Below, one piece after another: positions 55,925 through 63,787 of a stretch of 64,000 nt of DNA. How positions within the stretch are numbered: the first letter of the stretch is position 1; the number at the start of each line of letters is the position of its first letter. The position numbers were made by a program, and so were the translations under genes. The DNA lies in assembly GCF_017948455.1 (NCBI RefSeq), contig NZ_JAFFSU010000001.1, forward strand, positions 186,001 to 250,000, read 5' to 3'. The notes under the pieces are model-generated. The model ran no database searches. It had not been told where the DNA came from and was given only the letters and a program-made list of their open reading frames with translations. This stretch comes from Streptomyces sp. GESEQ-4. Lineage in GTDB: Bacteria; Actinomycetota; Actinomycetes; Streptomycetales; Streptomycetaceae.

Positions 55925-57532
55925 ATGGGGAGCAACGACGTGCAGACCTTTCCTGGGGGATTCCCCCCAGACCCCCGCGCCCGCCGCCTGACCTTCGGTG
56001 ACCTCGTCCGCGAGCACCGCCGGTCCTTCCCGGACGCCCTCGCCCTGGTCGACGGTGAAACCCGCCTGACCTGGCCGGAGTTGGACGAACGCACCAACCG
56101 GCTCGCGAACGCGCTCAGCGTGACCGGCGTCGGCCCCGGCGACCGCATCCTCTGGCTCGGCCAGAACTCCTTCCGCATCTGGGAACTGCTCGGCGCCGCC
56201 GCGAAGCTCGGCGCCATGGTCTGCCCCGGCTACTGGCGCTGGGCCGTCCCCGAGATGGCGTTCGCGGTGCGGGACTTCGATCCGAAGGTCGTGGTCTGGC
56301 AGGACGAGGAGATCGGCGAGACGGTCGGCAAGGCGCGGGCCGAACTCGGCGACGGACAGCGGGCGTTGTGGCTGCGCCACGACACCGAGGGCCCGGGCTC
56401 CTACGAGGACTTCCTGGCCTCGGGATCGGCCGACGACCCGGACAACGACGTCGACCCCGACTCCGCCCTCCTGGTCATCTACACCGCCGCGATCACCGGA
56501 CGCCAGTCCGGCTCGATGCTCTCCCACCGCAACCTGCTCGCGATGGGCGCGAGCGCCGCCTGGATGGGCGACATCGGCCACGAGACCGCCTTCCTCAGCG
56601 CCGGACCCATGTTCCACATCGGCAACTACCAGTTCTGGGGCGTCCCCGCCTTCGTGCACGGCGGCAAGAACGTGATCGTCCGCCGCGTGGTCGCCGAGGA
56701 GCTCCTGCCGCTGCTGGCCGCCGAGCAGTGCACCCACGCCTATCTGATGCCCCCGACCATCGCCCAGCTCGTCGCCCTCAACCGCGAGGCCGGGCACGAC
56801 CTGTCGCACCTCCGCGCCAGCGTCGCCGCCCAGGTCTGGGAGGGCATGGTCCCCACCGACGTCAGCCGCTTCACCCGCAACGGCGGCGGCGAGGGCCGCG
56901 GCTACGGCCAGACCGAGGTCACCGGCTTCGCCGTCACCGGCGCTTACGGCGGCATGGGCGCCGGCAACGCGGGACGCCCCGGCCCCTTCACCGCCGTACG
57001 CATCCTCGACGAGCGGGGTGCGGAGTGCGAGGTCGGCGAGATCTGCGTCCGCGGCGACCTCGTCCACCTCGGCTACTGGAACCGCCCCGAGATCAACGAG
57101 GAGCGCTTCCGCTTCGGCTGGTGGCACACCACCGACCTCGGACGCCGCGAGCCCGACGGCACGATCAGCTTCCTCGGCACGACGACCCGCATGCTCAAGT
57201 CGGCGGCCGAGAACATCTTCCCCGCCGAGGTGGAGAACTGCCTCGAAGCCCACCCGGCCGTGAAGGAGGCCGCCGTGATCGGCGTGCCCAACCAGCGCTG
57301 GTCGCAGGACGTCAAAGCGGTCGTGGTCCTCAAGGAAGGGGCGGCGGCCACCGCGGAGGACATCATCGACCACTGCCGGTCCCGGATCGCCTCGTACAAG
57401 AAGCCGAAGACGGTCGAGTTCATCGACGCCCTGCCCCGCACGGGCGGCTACGCCAAGGACTACGAGACCCTCGACACCCGCTTCGGCGGCGGCGGTTACC
57501 CGGGCGGCGACACGCTCGGCGCGGGACGATGA
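55925..57532 (+). CDS. AMP-dependent acyl-CoA ligase with altered P-loop
   Basis: A 535-residue ANL ligase. The A3 loop, normally TSGTTGxPKG, is TAAITGRQSGSM, so the usual Pro-Lys and Thr-Thr are missing. A5 (GYGQTE), A7 (WWHTTDLG) and the hinge KSAAENIFPAEVE are intact, and a C-terminal Lys near GGYAKDY could be the A10 catalytic lysine. The altered P-loop may slow or change the adenylation chemistry. ATG 55925. It overlaps the thiolase-like gene by 4 bp. Likely substrate: an acid from the aldehyde dehydrogenase. Confidence 0.87.
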   Translation: MGSNDVQTFPGGFPPDPRARRLTFGDLVREHRRSFPDALALVDGETRLTWPELDERTNRLANALSVTGVGPGDRILWLGQNSFRIWELLGAAAKLGAMVCPGYWRWAVPEMAFAVRDFDPKVVVWQDEEIGETVGKARAELGDGQRALWLRHDTEGPGSYEDFLASGSADDPDNDVDPDSALLVIYTAAITGRQSGSMLSHRNLLAMGASAAWMGDIGHETAFLSAGPMFHIGNYQFWGVPAFVHGGKNVIVRRVVAEELLPLLAAEQCTHAYLMPPTIAQLVALNREAGHDLSHLRASVAAQVWEGMVPTDVSRFTRNGGGEGRGYGQTEVTGFAVTGAYGGMGAGNAGRPGPFTAVRILDERGAECEVGEICVRGDLVHLGYWNRPEINEERFRFGWWHTTDLGRREPDGTISFLGTTTRMLKSAAENIFPAEVENCLEAHPAVKEAAVIGVPNQRWSQDVKAVVVLKEGAAATAEDIIDHCRSRIASYKKPKTVEFIDALPRTGGYAKDYETLDTRFGGGGYPGGDTLGAGR

Positions 57533-58680
57533 CCGACCGGACGCCCGTCGTCGCGGGCGTGTACGCCACCGAGCAGGCCCTGTCGCTCCCCCACCGGGAC
57601 GCCATGGACCTCGCCCTGGAAGCGGTACGCGGCGCGATCGAGGACGCCGGTCTCACCCCGGCCGACGTGGACGGCGCCCAGGTCGACTGGCCGGGCCCGG
57701 GCGGCGTACCCGGCGAGGGCAGCTCCTGGGCGCGGATGCTCGGCCGGGATCTGCGGTGGACCAGCGACTCGATGCTGGACAACGCGGGATCGAGAGGCCT
57801 GCTGAAGGCGGCGGCCGCCATCAGGTCCGGATACGCGGACACCGTGGTCGTCGGCGGCTGCAAGCTCGTCTCCCGCGGCACCGGACCGGTCGGCGCCGGC
57901 GTGCCGCTGGAGTTCGCGGACGTGTGGGGCAGCTACGTCGTCGCCCAGTTCGCCCTGGTCGCGGCCCGGCACATGCACGAGTACGGCACGACCTCCCGCC
58001 AGCTCGCGGAGGTCGCCGCCACCATCCGCAACAACGGCACCACCAACCCGGAGGCGATGATGTACGGCCGCGGCCCGTACACCGCCGACGACGTCCTCGC
58101 CTCCCGCATGGTGGCCACGCCCTTCCACCTGCTGGACTGCTGCATCGTGGGGGAGGGCGGCGCGGCACTCGTGGTGACCACCGCCGAACGGGCCCGGTAC
58201 CTCAGCCAGCCGCCCGTCGCCGTGCTCGGCGGCGGCATGGAGTACCACCAGGCCGCGTACGCCAACCCCGCACTCCACCGGGAGGTCGGGCAGCTCGGCC
58301 GGGACGCGGCCACCCGCGCCTACGCGATGGCGGGCGTGAGCCCTCACGACGTCGACGTGTTCTCCCTCTACGACCCCAACTCCTTCGAAGTCATCCGCCA
58401 GTTGGAGATCCTCGGTCTCTGCGGCGAGGGCGAGGGCGGCCCACTCGCCGCGAGCGGCGCCATCGCCGTCGGCGGCAAGCACCCCGTCAATCCGGACGGC
58501 GGCTGCCTGGCGTACGCGTGGAACGGGACGCAGCAGATGACGCTCAAAGTCGTCGAGGCCGTACGGCAGTTGCGCGGCACCGCCGTGCATCAGGTCGAGG
58601 GCGCCGAGCTGGCCGTGGTGGGCAACGCCGGGTCGGGAGCCCAGCATTACGAGATGAGCGTGCTGGGGAGGATGCGATGA
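57529..58680 (+). CDS. Ltp2-like degenerate thiolase (probable retro-aldolase)
   Basis: A 383-residue thiolase-fold protein that lacks all classical thiolase residues: the nucleophile position reads DNAGSRG with no Cys, the GHP motif is replaced (NPDGGCLAYAWNGTQQM) and the second Cys is absent (GNAGSGAQHYEM). The conserved FSLYDPNSFEVIRQLEILG resembles the Tyr-containing active site of Ltp2, the retro-aldolase of sterol side-chain degradation. It overlaps its DUF35 partner by 4 bp. Expected reaction: C-C cleavage of a beta-hydroxyacyl-CoA to a ketone or aldehyde plus a shorter acyl-CoA. Confidence 0.86.
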   Translation: MTDRTPVVAGVYATEQALSLPHRDAMDLALEAVRGAIEDAGLTPADVDGAQVDWPGPGGVPGEGSSWARMLGRDLRWTSDSMLDNAGSRGLLKAAAAIRSGYADTVVVGGCKLVSRGTGPVGAGVPLEFADVWGSYVVAQFALVAARHMHEYGTTSRQLAEVAATIRNNGTTNPEAMMYGRGPYTADDVLASRMVATPFHLLDCCIVGEGGAALVVTTAERARYLSQPPVAVLGGGMEYHQAAYANPALHREVGQLGRDAATRAYAMAGVSPHDVDVFSLYDPNSFEVIRQLEILGLCGEGEGGPLAASGAIAVGGKHPVNPDGGCLAYAWNGTQQMTLKVVEAVRQLRGTAVHQVEGAELAVVGNAGSGAQHYEMSVLGRMR

Positions 58681-59081
58681 CCGGCAGACCTGTGCCCCAG
58701 CCGACGGAGTTGTCGAAGCCGTTCTGGGAGGCGGCCCGGCGCGGCGATCTCGTCGTCCCGCACTGCCCCAGCTGCGACCTGCGCTTCTTCGTCCCCGAAC
58801 CCGCCTGCCCGGGCTGTATGGCGAAGGACTGGCGGTACGCCCCGAGCGCGGGCCGGGGCACCGTCTACTCGGTGACCGTGGTCCACCGCGCCCCCGGCCC
58901 GGGCTTCGACGGGCCCTTCGCGCTCGCCGTGGTCGACCTGGACGACGGGGGCACCCTGCTGACCCACGTCGACGCCGGCGACCCCGACAACGTCGTCATC
59001 GGCATGCGGGTCCGAGTCGACTTCCGCCCGCTCACCTCGGAGATCACCCTGCCGTACTTCGTACCGGACTCCGGTCACTGA
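58677..59081 (+). CDS. DUF35 OB-fold / zinc-ribbon protein (Ltp2 partner)
   Basis: A 134-residue DUF35 protein with CxxC zinc knuckles (CPSCDLRFFV and ACPGCMAK) and an OB fold (GTVYSVTVVHRAPGPGF, PFALAVVDLDDGGTLLTHV). It is the second DUF35 protein of the island and pairs with the degenerate thiolase just before it. The complex is probably required for retro-aldol activity and for docking acyl-CoA. Confidence 0.9.
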   Translation: MTGRPVPQPTELSKPFWEAARRGDLVVPHCPSCDLRFFVPEPACPGCMAKDWRYAPSAGRGTVYSVTVVHRAPGPGFDGPFALAVVDLDDGGTLLTHVDAGDPDNVVIGMRVRVDFRPLTSEITLPYFVPDSGH

Positions 59082-59086
59082 AGGAG

Positions 59087-59845
59087 ATGGACGCCGTGAC
59101 GAACACGCCGGTACGGGTGCCCAAGATGGCCGAGCTGGTCGCGGCGCAGCTGCGGCGGATGATCGTACGCGGGGAACTCGCCGAAGGAGACGCGCTGCCC
59201 GCCGAGACCGCGCTCATGGAGGAGTTCGCCGTGTCGCGGCCGACGCTGCGCGAGGCGTTCCGGGTGCTGGAGTCGGAGGCGCTGATCAGCGTGCGCCGGG
59301 GAGCCCGCGGCGGGGCGCGGGTGCAGGTTCCGGAGGGCACGGTGGCCGCCCGGTACGCGGGCGTGGTCCTGGAGTACCGGGGCACGACCCTGAAGGACGT
59401 CTACGACGCGCGTACGGTGATCGAGGCGCCCTGCGCCGGGCTGCTGGCCCAGCGCCGCACGGACCAGGACCTTCAGCGGCTGCGGTCGGCGGTCGCCGAG
59501 GCCGAGCGGCTGATGGACGATCCGTCGGCGTTCATCCGCGCCCATATGGAGTTCCACGCCCTCGTCGTCGAACTCGCCGGCAACCAGACCCTGACCGTCC
59601 TCAACGGCATGGTCCGGCACATCATCGACCAGGCCAACTGGTCCCATGTCGACCTCGACGCGGGCAGTGCCGAGAACGTCCGGGCCAACCGGCGGGGCTT
59701 CCGCGCGCATGTCGCCCTCGTCGACCTGGTGGAGTCCCGGCGGTCCGAGGACGCGGAGGAGCTGTGGCGGGTGCACCTTCAGGAGGCCGAGGACTATCTG
59801 TTGCAGAACAGGTCCATGACGACCGTCCTTGACCTGCTCGGCTGA
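59087..59845 (+). CDS. GntR/FadR-family transcriptional regulator
   Basis: A 252-residue regulator. The winged HTH is at 15-75 (LPAETALMEEFAVSRPTLREAFRVLESEALI) and an FCD all-helical effector domain follows (about 95-225: YDARTVIEAPCAGLLA, HMEFHALVVELAGN, HIIDQAN), which usually binds organic acids or acyl-CoAs. It ends the ALDH-ligase-thiolase operon, 5 bp after the DUF35 gene, and is the only regulator in the island window, so it may control these promoters. Which palindrome it binds is not known. Confidence 0.9.
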   Translation: MDAVTNTPVRVPKMAELVAAQLRRMIVRGELAEGDALPAETALMEEFAVSRPTLREAFRVLESEALISVRRGARGGARVQVPEGTVAARYAGVVLEYRGTTLKDVYDARTVIEAPCAGLLAQRRTDQDLQRLRSAVAEAERLMDDPSAFIRAHMEFHALVVELAGNQTLTVLNGMVRHIIDQANWSHVDLDAGSAENVRANRRGFRAHVALVDLVESRRSEDAEELWRVHLQEAEDYLLQNRSMTTVLDLLG

Positions 59846-59867
59846 GCCGGGCCCCTCATACGGGGCC

Positions 59868-60326
59868 TCATACGGGGTCGGTGGGCGGCGGCGGGGGAAA
59901 GGCCGTGCCGCCCAGCCACACCGGAGTCACCCGCACACCGCTGATGCGCCACTCGCCGCCCTCGCGGAGGTAGGTGTTGTCGTACCAGCCGCCGACCGAC
60001 CACCAGTGCGTGGGATCGGCCTCTTCCGGCAGGTGAACGGCTTGGAGGTACGAGCGGGAGGCCGCCTCGTCATCGTCCACGGTGATCTGGTGGTTCGTGC
60101 TGATGTGGTGGGTGCGGTGGTAGCGGCCGAGGTCCCTGGCCACCAGATCGGCGAGTCCCGCGCGCCCCTGGTGCACGAGGCCGGGCAGTTCCAGCGTCCC
60201 TTTCTCGGTGAACAGGGCCGCGTAGCCCTCGAAGTCCTTCTCGTCCAGGCGACTTGCGAAAGCCACCAGCAGGTCGCCGATGGCCATACGGTCGAGGAGC
60301 AGGCGCACGTCAGCGTCGGAGGGCAT
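59868..60326 (-). CDS. SnoaL-like / NTF2-fold protein
   Basis: A 152-residue cone-fold protein with the pattern DEKDFEGYAALFTEKGTLELPG and THWWSVGGWYDNTYLREGGEWRISGV of SnoaL/NTF2-like proteins. Members are polyketide cyclases, isomerases or dehydratases. It follows the type III polyketide synthase on the same strand with a 66-bp G-rich gap, so it may act on its product, or it may be an unrelated isomerase. Confidence 0.8.
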   Translation of the reverse strand: MPSDADVRLLLDRMAIGDLLVAFASRLDEKDFEGYAALFTEKGTLELPGLVHQGRAGLADLVARDLGRYHRTHHISTNHQITVDDDEAASRSYLQAVHLPEEADPTHWWSVGGWYDNTYLREGGEWRISGVRVTPVWLGGTAFPPPPPTDPV

Positions 60327-60355
60327 CGTCAGCGAGACCTTTCGTCAAGGTTGAT

Positions 60356-60385
60356 GGGGAGATGGGGAGATGGGGAGATGGGGGG
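60356..60385 (+). other. G-quadruplex-type repeat
   Basis: Four runs of at least four G separated by AGAT: 60356-60359, 60364-60367, 60372-60375 and 60380-60385. This is a canonical G4 motif on the plus strand, in the spacer between the polyketide synthase stop and the SnoaL-like gene. It is also a short tandem repeat of period 8. Confidence 0.8.
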
Positions 60386-60392
60386 CGCGGGG

Positions 60393-61451
60393 TCAGGCGC
60401 CGCGGAGCAGGACGGCGTAGAAGGTCAGCCCGGGGCCGAAGGCCATCGCCAGGCCGTACTGGCCGGCGGCCAGTGGTGTGCGGCTCTGCAGTTCCCGTAT
60501 CACCAGGGGCAGGCCGGCGGAGGCGCAGTTGCCGTACTCGCGCAGGACGGACCGGGAGGCGGCGACCGCGTCGGGGGTGAGGCCGAGGCTGCTTTCCACG
60601 GCGTCGATGATGCGCCGCCCGCCCGGGTGCACCGCCCACCAGCGGACGTGGGTGAGGCTCAGCGAGTGGCGTGCCAGCAGCTCGCCGACCGCGTCCGGCA
60701 CCAGGCGTTCGAGGACGTCGGGCACCTCCGGGGACAGGCCCATCCGGAACCCGTGATCTCCCACGGTCCACAGCATGTGGTCCTCGTGCTCGGTGTCCGT
60801 GTGTGCCAGCACGTCCACGATCCGCAGACCGGCGCCGCCGTCGGCCGGCGCGTCCGGATGGACGACGGTGGCGGTGACCGCGTCGCCGAACAGGACGTGC
60901 ACGACGATCTGGTCGCCGTCCCACGGCGGGGGTTGCAGGTGCAGCGACGACAGCTCCGCGTTCAGCAGCACGGCCGGGCGCCGGTGGAGGCGTACGTAGT
61001 TGGCGCAGGCGGCCAGCGCGGGCAGCGCCGCGAAGCAGCCCATGTGGCCCACGAGGAGCCGCTCCACCTGCGGTGACATCCCGACGTCCCGGGCGACCCG
61101 GGTGTCCAGGCCGGGCGCCGCGTAACCGGTCGAGGACGCCACGCACAGCAGGCCCACGTCGGCCGGGTCCACCCCGGTGGCGTCCAGGGCCGAGGCGACG
61201 GCGTCCTTGCCCAGCGGCAGCGCTTCCTGCAGATAGCGGCGCATGCGCGCGGCCGTGGACCAGTCGCTGATGTCCTCCAGCAGCGGGCTCACCGCCAGGT
61301 GACGCCGTGCGACGCCGGAGTGCGCGGCGATCCGGGCGGCGACCCGCTGGTTCGGGCTGCTGGCCCGCAGCAGGTCGACGACGTCGTCCTGACGGCAGGC
61401 GATCGCCGGCAGCGCGGCACCGAATCCGGCGATCACCGATGACTCAGACAT
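60393..61451 (-). CDS. Type III polyketide synthase (chalcone synthase-like)
   Basis: A 352-residue ketosynthase. The catalytic triad is visible: Cys139 in LLVGHMGCFAA, His275 in WWAVHPGGRRII and Asn308 in YGNCASAGLP. The C-terminus GPGLTFYAVLLRGA is the type III PKS loop. These enzymes condense a starter CoA with malonyl-CoA to pyrones or aromatic polyketides. It stands alone in a 160-bp gap after the LLM oxidoreductase, so it probably has its own promoter. Product unknown; unusual to find it inside a catabolic island. Confidence 0.9.
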   Translation of the reverse strand: MSESSVIAGFGAALPAIACRQDDVVDLLRASSPNQRVAARIAAHSGVARRHLAVSPLLEDISDWSTAARMRRYLQEALPLGKDAVASALDATGVDPADVGLLCVASSTGYAAPGLDTRVARDVGMSPQVERLLVGHMGCFAALPALAACANYVRLHRRPAVLLNAELSSLHLQPPPWDGDQIVVHVLFGDAVTATVVHPDAPADGGAGLRIVDVLAHTDTEHEDHMLWTVGDHGFRMGLSPEVPDVLERLVPDAVGELLARHSLSLTHVRWWAVHPGGRRIIDAVESSLGLTPDAVAASRSVLREYGNCASAGLPLVIRELQSRTPLAAGQYGLAMAFGPGLTFYAVLLRGA

Positions 61452-61612
61452 GCGCACCAGGTCCTTCCGCCGGCGACTGATCGAACAGCCTAGGGCGAGT
61501 GATCGCGGTGGCGGAGAGGCGCGCGGGGGCACTGTCGATCAGGGCGCAGGGGGCGCGAGCCGGAGTGAAGGGCGTGCTTCCGGCGTGCGGGCGGATCACC
61601 GCGCCCGGCCGG

Positions 61613-62635
61613 TCAGCTGTCGCGCAGCTCCTGCACGATCGGCTCCCATACCTCGGCGTCGATCTCGTACGCCGTGTAGAACGACACCCGGTCGACCAGC
61701 GCGCCGTACCGCCGCCGGATCTCCGCCGCCACCCGATCCGGCTCGGCCACCACCGAGAAGGTGTGCAGGACCTCGTCGTCGACCAGCCCGCCCATCGCCT
61801 CCCACTTGTCGTCGCGTGTGCTCTTGGACAGCGCGTGCAGTTCGTCGCCGAGGTCGCCCCAGCCGTGCAGTTCCAGGACGCCGCGATAGGCGGGGGTGCT
61901 GCCGTAGAAGGCGATCTGGCGGCGGGTGCCGGCCACCGCGCGGGCCATTTCCTCCTCGGTGCGGCCGGTGGCGGTGAGGAGGAGATGGCTGACGGAGAAG
62001 TCCTCGCGGCTGCGGCCGGACTGGGCGAGCCCGGCTTCGGCGGTCGGCAGTGTGACCTCGCGCAGATACCGCTCGGTGGTGAAGCCGTGGGCCAGGAGGC
62101 CGTCCGCCACCTCGCCTGCCACCCGGGTCATCGCCTCGCCGACGGCGGCCACGAACACCTTCGGCGCGCCTCCCGGTGCGGGCGGCGGGGAGAAGAAGGG
62201 GGCCATCAGGGTGTGCGTGTAGAAGTCGCCGCGGAAGTCGAGTTTCGTGCCGTCGTTCCAGGCCGCCCAGATGGCGTGCAGCGCGCTCACGTACTCGCGC
62301 ATCCGGGCCGCGGGCCTGCTCCACGGCATCGAGAACCGCCGCTCGATGTGCGGCTTGATCTGGCTGCCGAGGCCGAGACAGAAGCGGCCGTCCGCGTAGG
62401 TCTGGAGGTCGTGCGCCGTGTACGCGAGCTGCATGGGGGAGCGGGCGAAGGCCACCGCGATGGCGGTGCCGACCTCGAGGCGGTCGGTGTGCTCGGCCGC
62501 GAGCAGCAGCGGCAGGAAAGGGTCGTGCTTGGACTCCGAGGCCCACAGGCCGTCGTAGCCCGCCTTCTCGTGGTGCCGGGCCTCCTCGACGACCTCGCTG
62601 GTGCGCCATACGTTGAGTTTGCCGTCGACCTTCAT
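61613..62635 (-). CDS. LLM-class F420-dependent oxidoreductase
   Basis: A 340-residue luciferase-like enzyme. Family motifs: GYDGLWASESKHDPFLPL, LEVGTAIAVAFARSPMQLAY, GRFCLGLGSQIKPHIERRF and PKVFVAAVGEAMTRVAGEVADGLLAHGF. It resembles the F420-dependent oxidoreductases annotated TIGR03617. It overlaps the upstream acyl-CoA dehydrogenase by 4 bp. Second LLM enzyme of the island; not close to the one at 35257. Confidence 0.88.
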   Translation of the reverse strand: MKVDGKLNVWRTSEVVEEARHHEKAGYDGLWASESKHDPFLPLLLAAEHTDRLEVGTAIAVAFARSPMQLAYTAHDLQTYADGRFCLGLGSQIKPHIERRFSMPWSRPAARMREYVSALHAIWAAWNDGTKLDFRGDFYTHTLMAPFFSPPPAPGGAPKVFVAAVGEAMTRVAGEVADGLLAHGFTTERYLREVTLPTAEAGLAQSGRSREDFSVSHLLLTATGRTEEEMARAVAGTRRQIAFYGSTPAYRGVLELHGWGDLGDELHALSKSTRDDKWEAMGGLVDDEVLHTFSVVAEPDRVAAEIRRRYGALVDRVSFYTAYEIDAEVWEPIVQELRDS

Positions 62636-63768
62636 GCCGCTCCCTGGACTCGGATGACGCGCTGTGCGAGGCGTTCCCGGTGGTAGGCCGGGTCGCCGAA
62701 CAGCAGTTGTGAGGTCTTGGCCCGTTTCAGATAGAGGTGGGCCGGGTGCTCCCAGGTGAAGCCGATGCCGCCGTGCACCTGGATGTTCTCGGCGGTCGCC
62801 TGGAGACAGGCGTCGGAGCAGAAGGCCTTGGCCAGGCTTGCCACGGCGGGCAGTTCGGGGTCCTCGGCGTCGGCGGCGAGCAGCGCGTAGTGGGCGGCGG
62901 CCCGGGCCGACTCCACCTCCAGGAGGACATCGGCCAGCAGGTGCTTGACCGCCTGGAAGGAACCGATGGGCCGCCCGAACTGGTGCCGCACCTTCGCGTA
63001 CTCCACGGCCATGTCGAGCGCCTGCCCGGCCACCCCGACCTGCTCGGCGGCCAGGGCGACGGCGGCCCGGTCGAGCACCTCCGCCACCAGCCGCCACCCG
63101 TCGTCGCCGTGCGCCCGCAGCAGGGTCGCCGGTACGTCGTCGTAGTCGAGGCGGGCCTGGCGGCGGGTCGGGTCCATGGTGGGCAGAGGGGTGCGGGTCA
63201 GGCCGGGTGCGTCACCGTCCACGCAGAAGACGCCGATGCCGTCGTCGCCGGTGCGGGCGACGGTGAGGACGACGTCGGCACTCGCGCCGTCCAGGACGAA
63301 GGTCTTGTGGCCGCTCAGACGCCAACTCCCCGCTGATTCCCGCGCGGTGAGACACACCCCTGCGGCGTCCCACCGCGCGGAGTCCTCGGTCAGGGCGAGC
63401 GTCCCGACCAGTTCGCCGGAGGCCAGTCCGGGCAGCAGGCGCTTGCGCGCGTCCTCGTCGTCGCAGCGCAGCAGCGTGGTGGTGGCCAGGACCGCAGAGG
63501 CGAGGAACGGCGCGCACAGCAGTGCGCGGCCCGACTCCTCCATGACCACGCCCATTTCGACCGGTCCGCACCCGGCGCCGCCGTACTCCTCGGGCACGGC
63601 GAGCCCTTGAAGGCCCAGCTCCGTCCCCATCCGGCGCCACAGCGCCCGGTCGAAGCCCTCGGGGGTCTCCATCAGCCGCCGCACCTCCGTCTCCGGCGAG
63701 GTGTCCGCCAGGAACGCCCTCACGGTGCGGCGCAGTTCCTCCTGCTCCTCGCTGAATGCGAAGTCCAC
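62632..63768 (-). CDS. Acyl-CoA dehydrogenase (diverged subunit type)
   Basis: A 378-residue acyl-CoA dehydrogenase starting at GTG 63768. Its C-terminus ENIQVHGGIGFTWEHPAHLYLKRAKTSQLLFG is the same form as the coupled subunit at 46412, and the flavin motif is diverged (LALTEDSARWDAAG), so it is probably a partner subunit; its catalytic partner is not seen in this window. It starts 19 bp after the enoyl-CoA hydratase stop. Confidence 0.9.
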   Translation of the reverse strand: MDFAFSEEQEELRRTVRAFLADTSPETEVRRLMETPEGFDRALWRRMGTELGLQGLAVPEEYGGAGCGPVEMGVVMEESGRALLCAPFLASAVLATTTLLRCDDEDARKRLLPGLASGELVGTLALTEDSARWDAAGVCLTARESAGSWRLSGHKTFVLDGASADVVLTVARTGDDGIGVFCVDGDAPGLTRTPLPTMDPTRRQARLDYDDVPATLLRAHGDDGWRLVAEVLDRAAVALAAEQVGVAGQALDMAVEYAKVRHQFGRPIGSFQAVKHLLADVLLEVESARAAAHYALLAADAEDPELPAVASLAKAFCSDACLQATAENIQVHGGIGFTWEHPAHLYLKRAKTSQLLFGDPAYHRERLAQRVIRVQGAA

Positions 63769-63787
63769 GTGCCTGCTCCTGTTCCGC

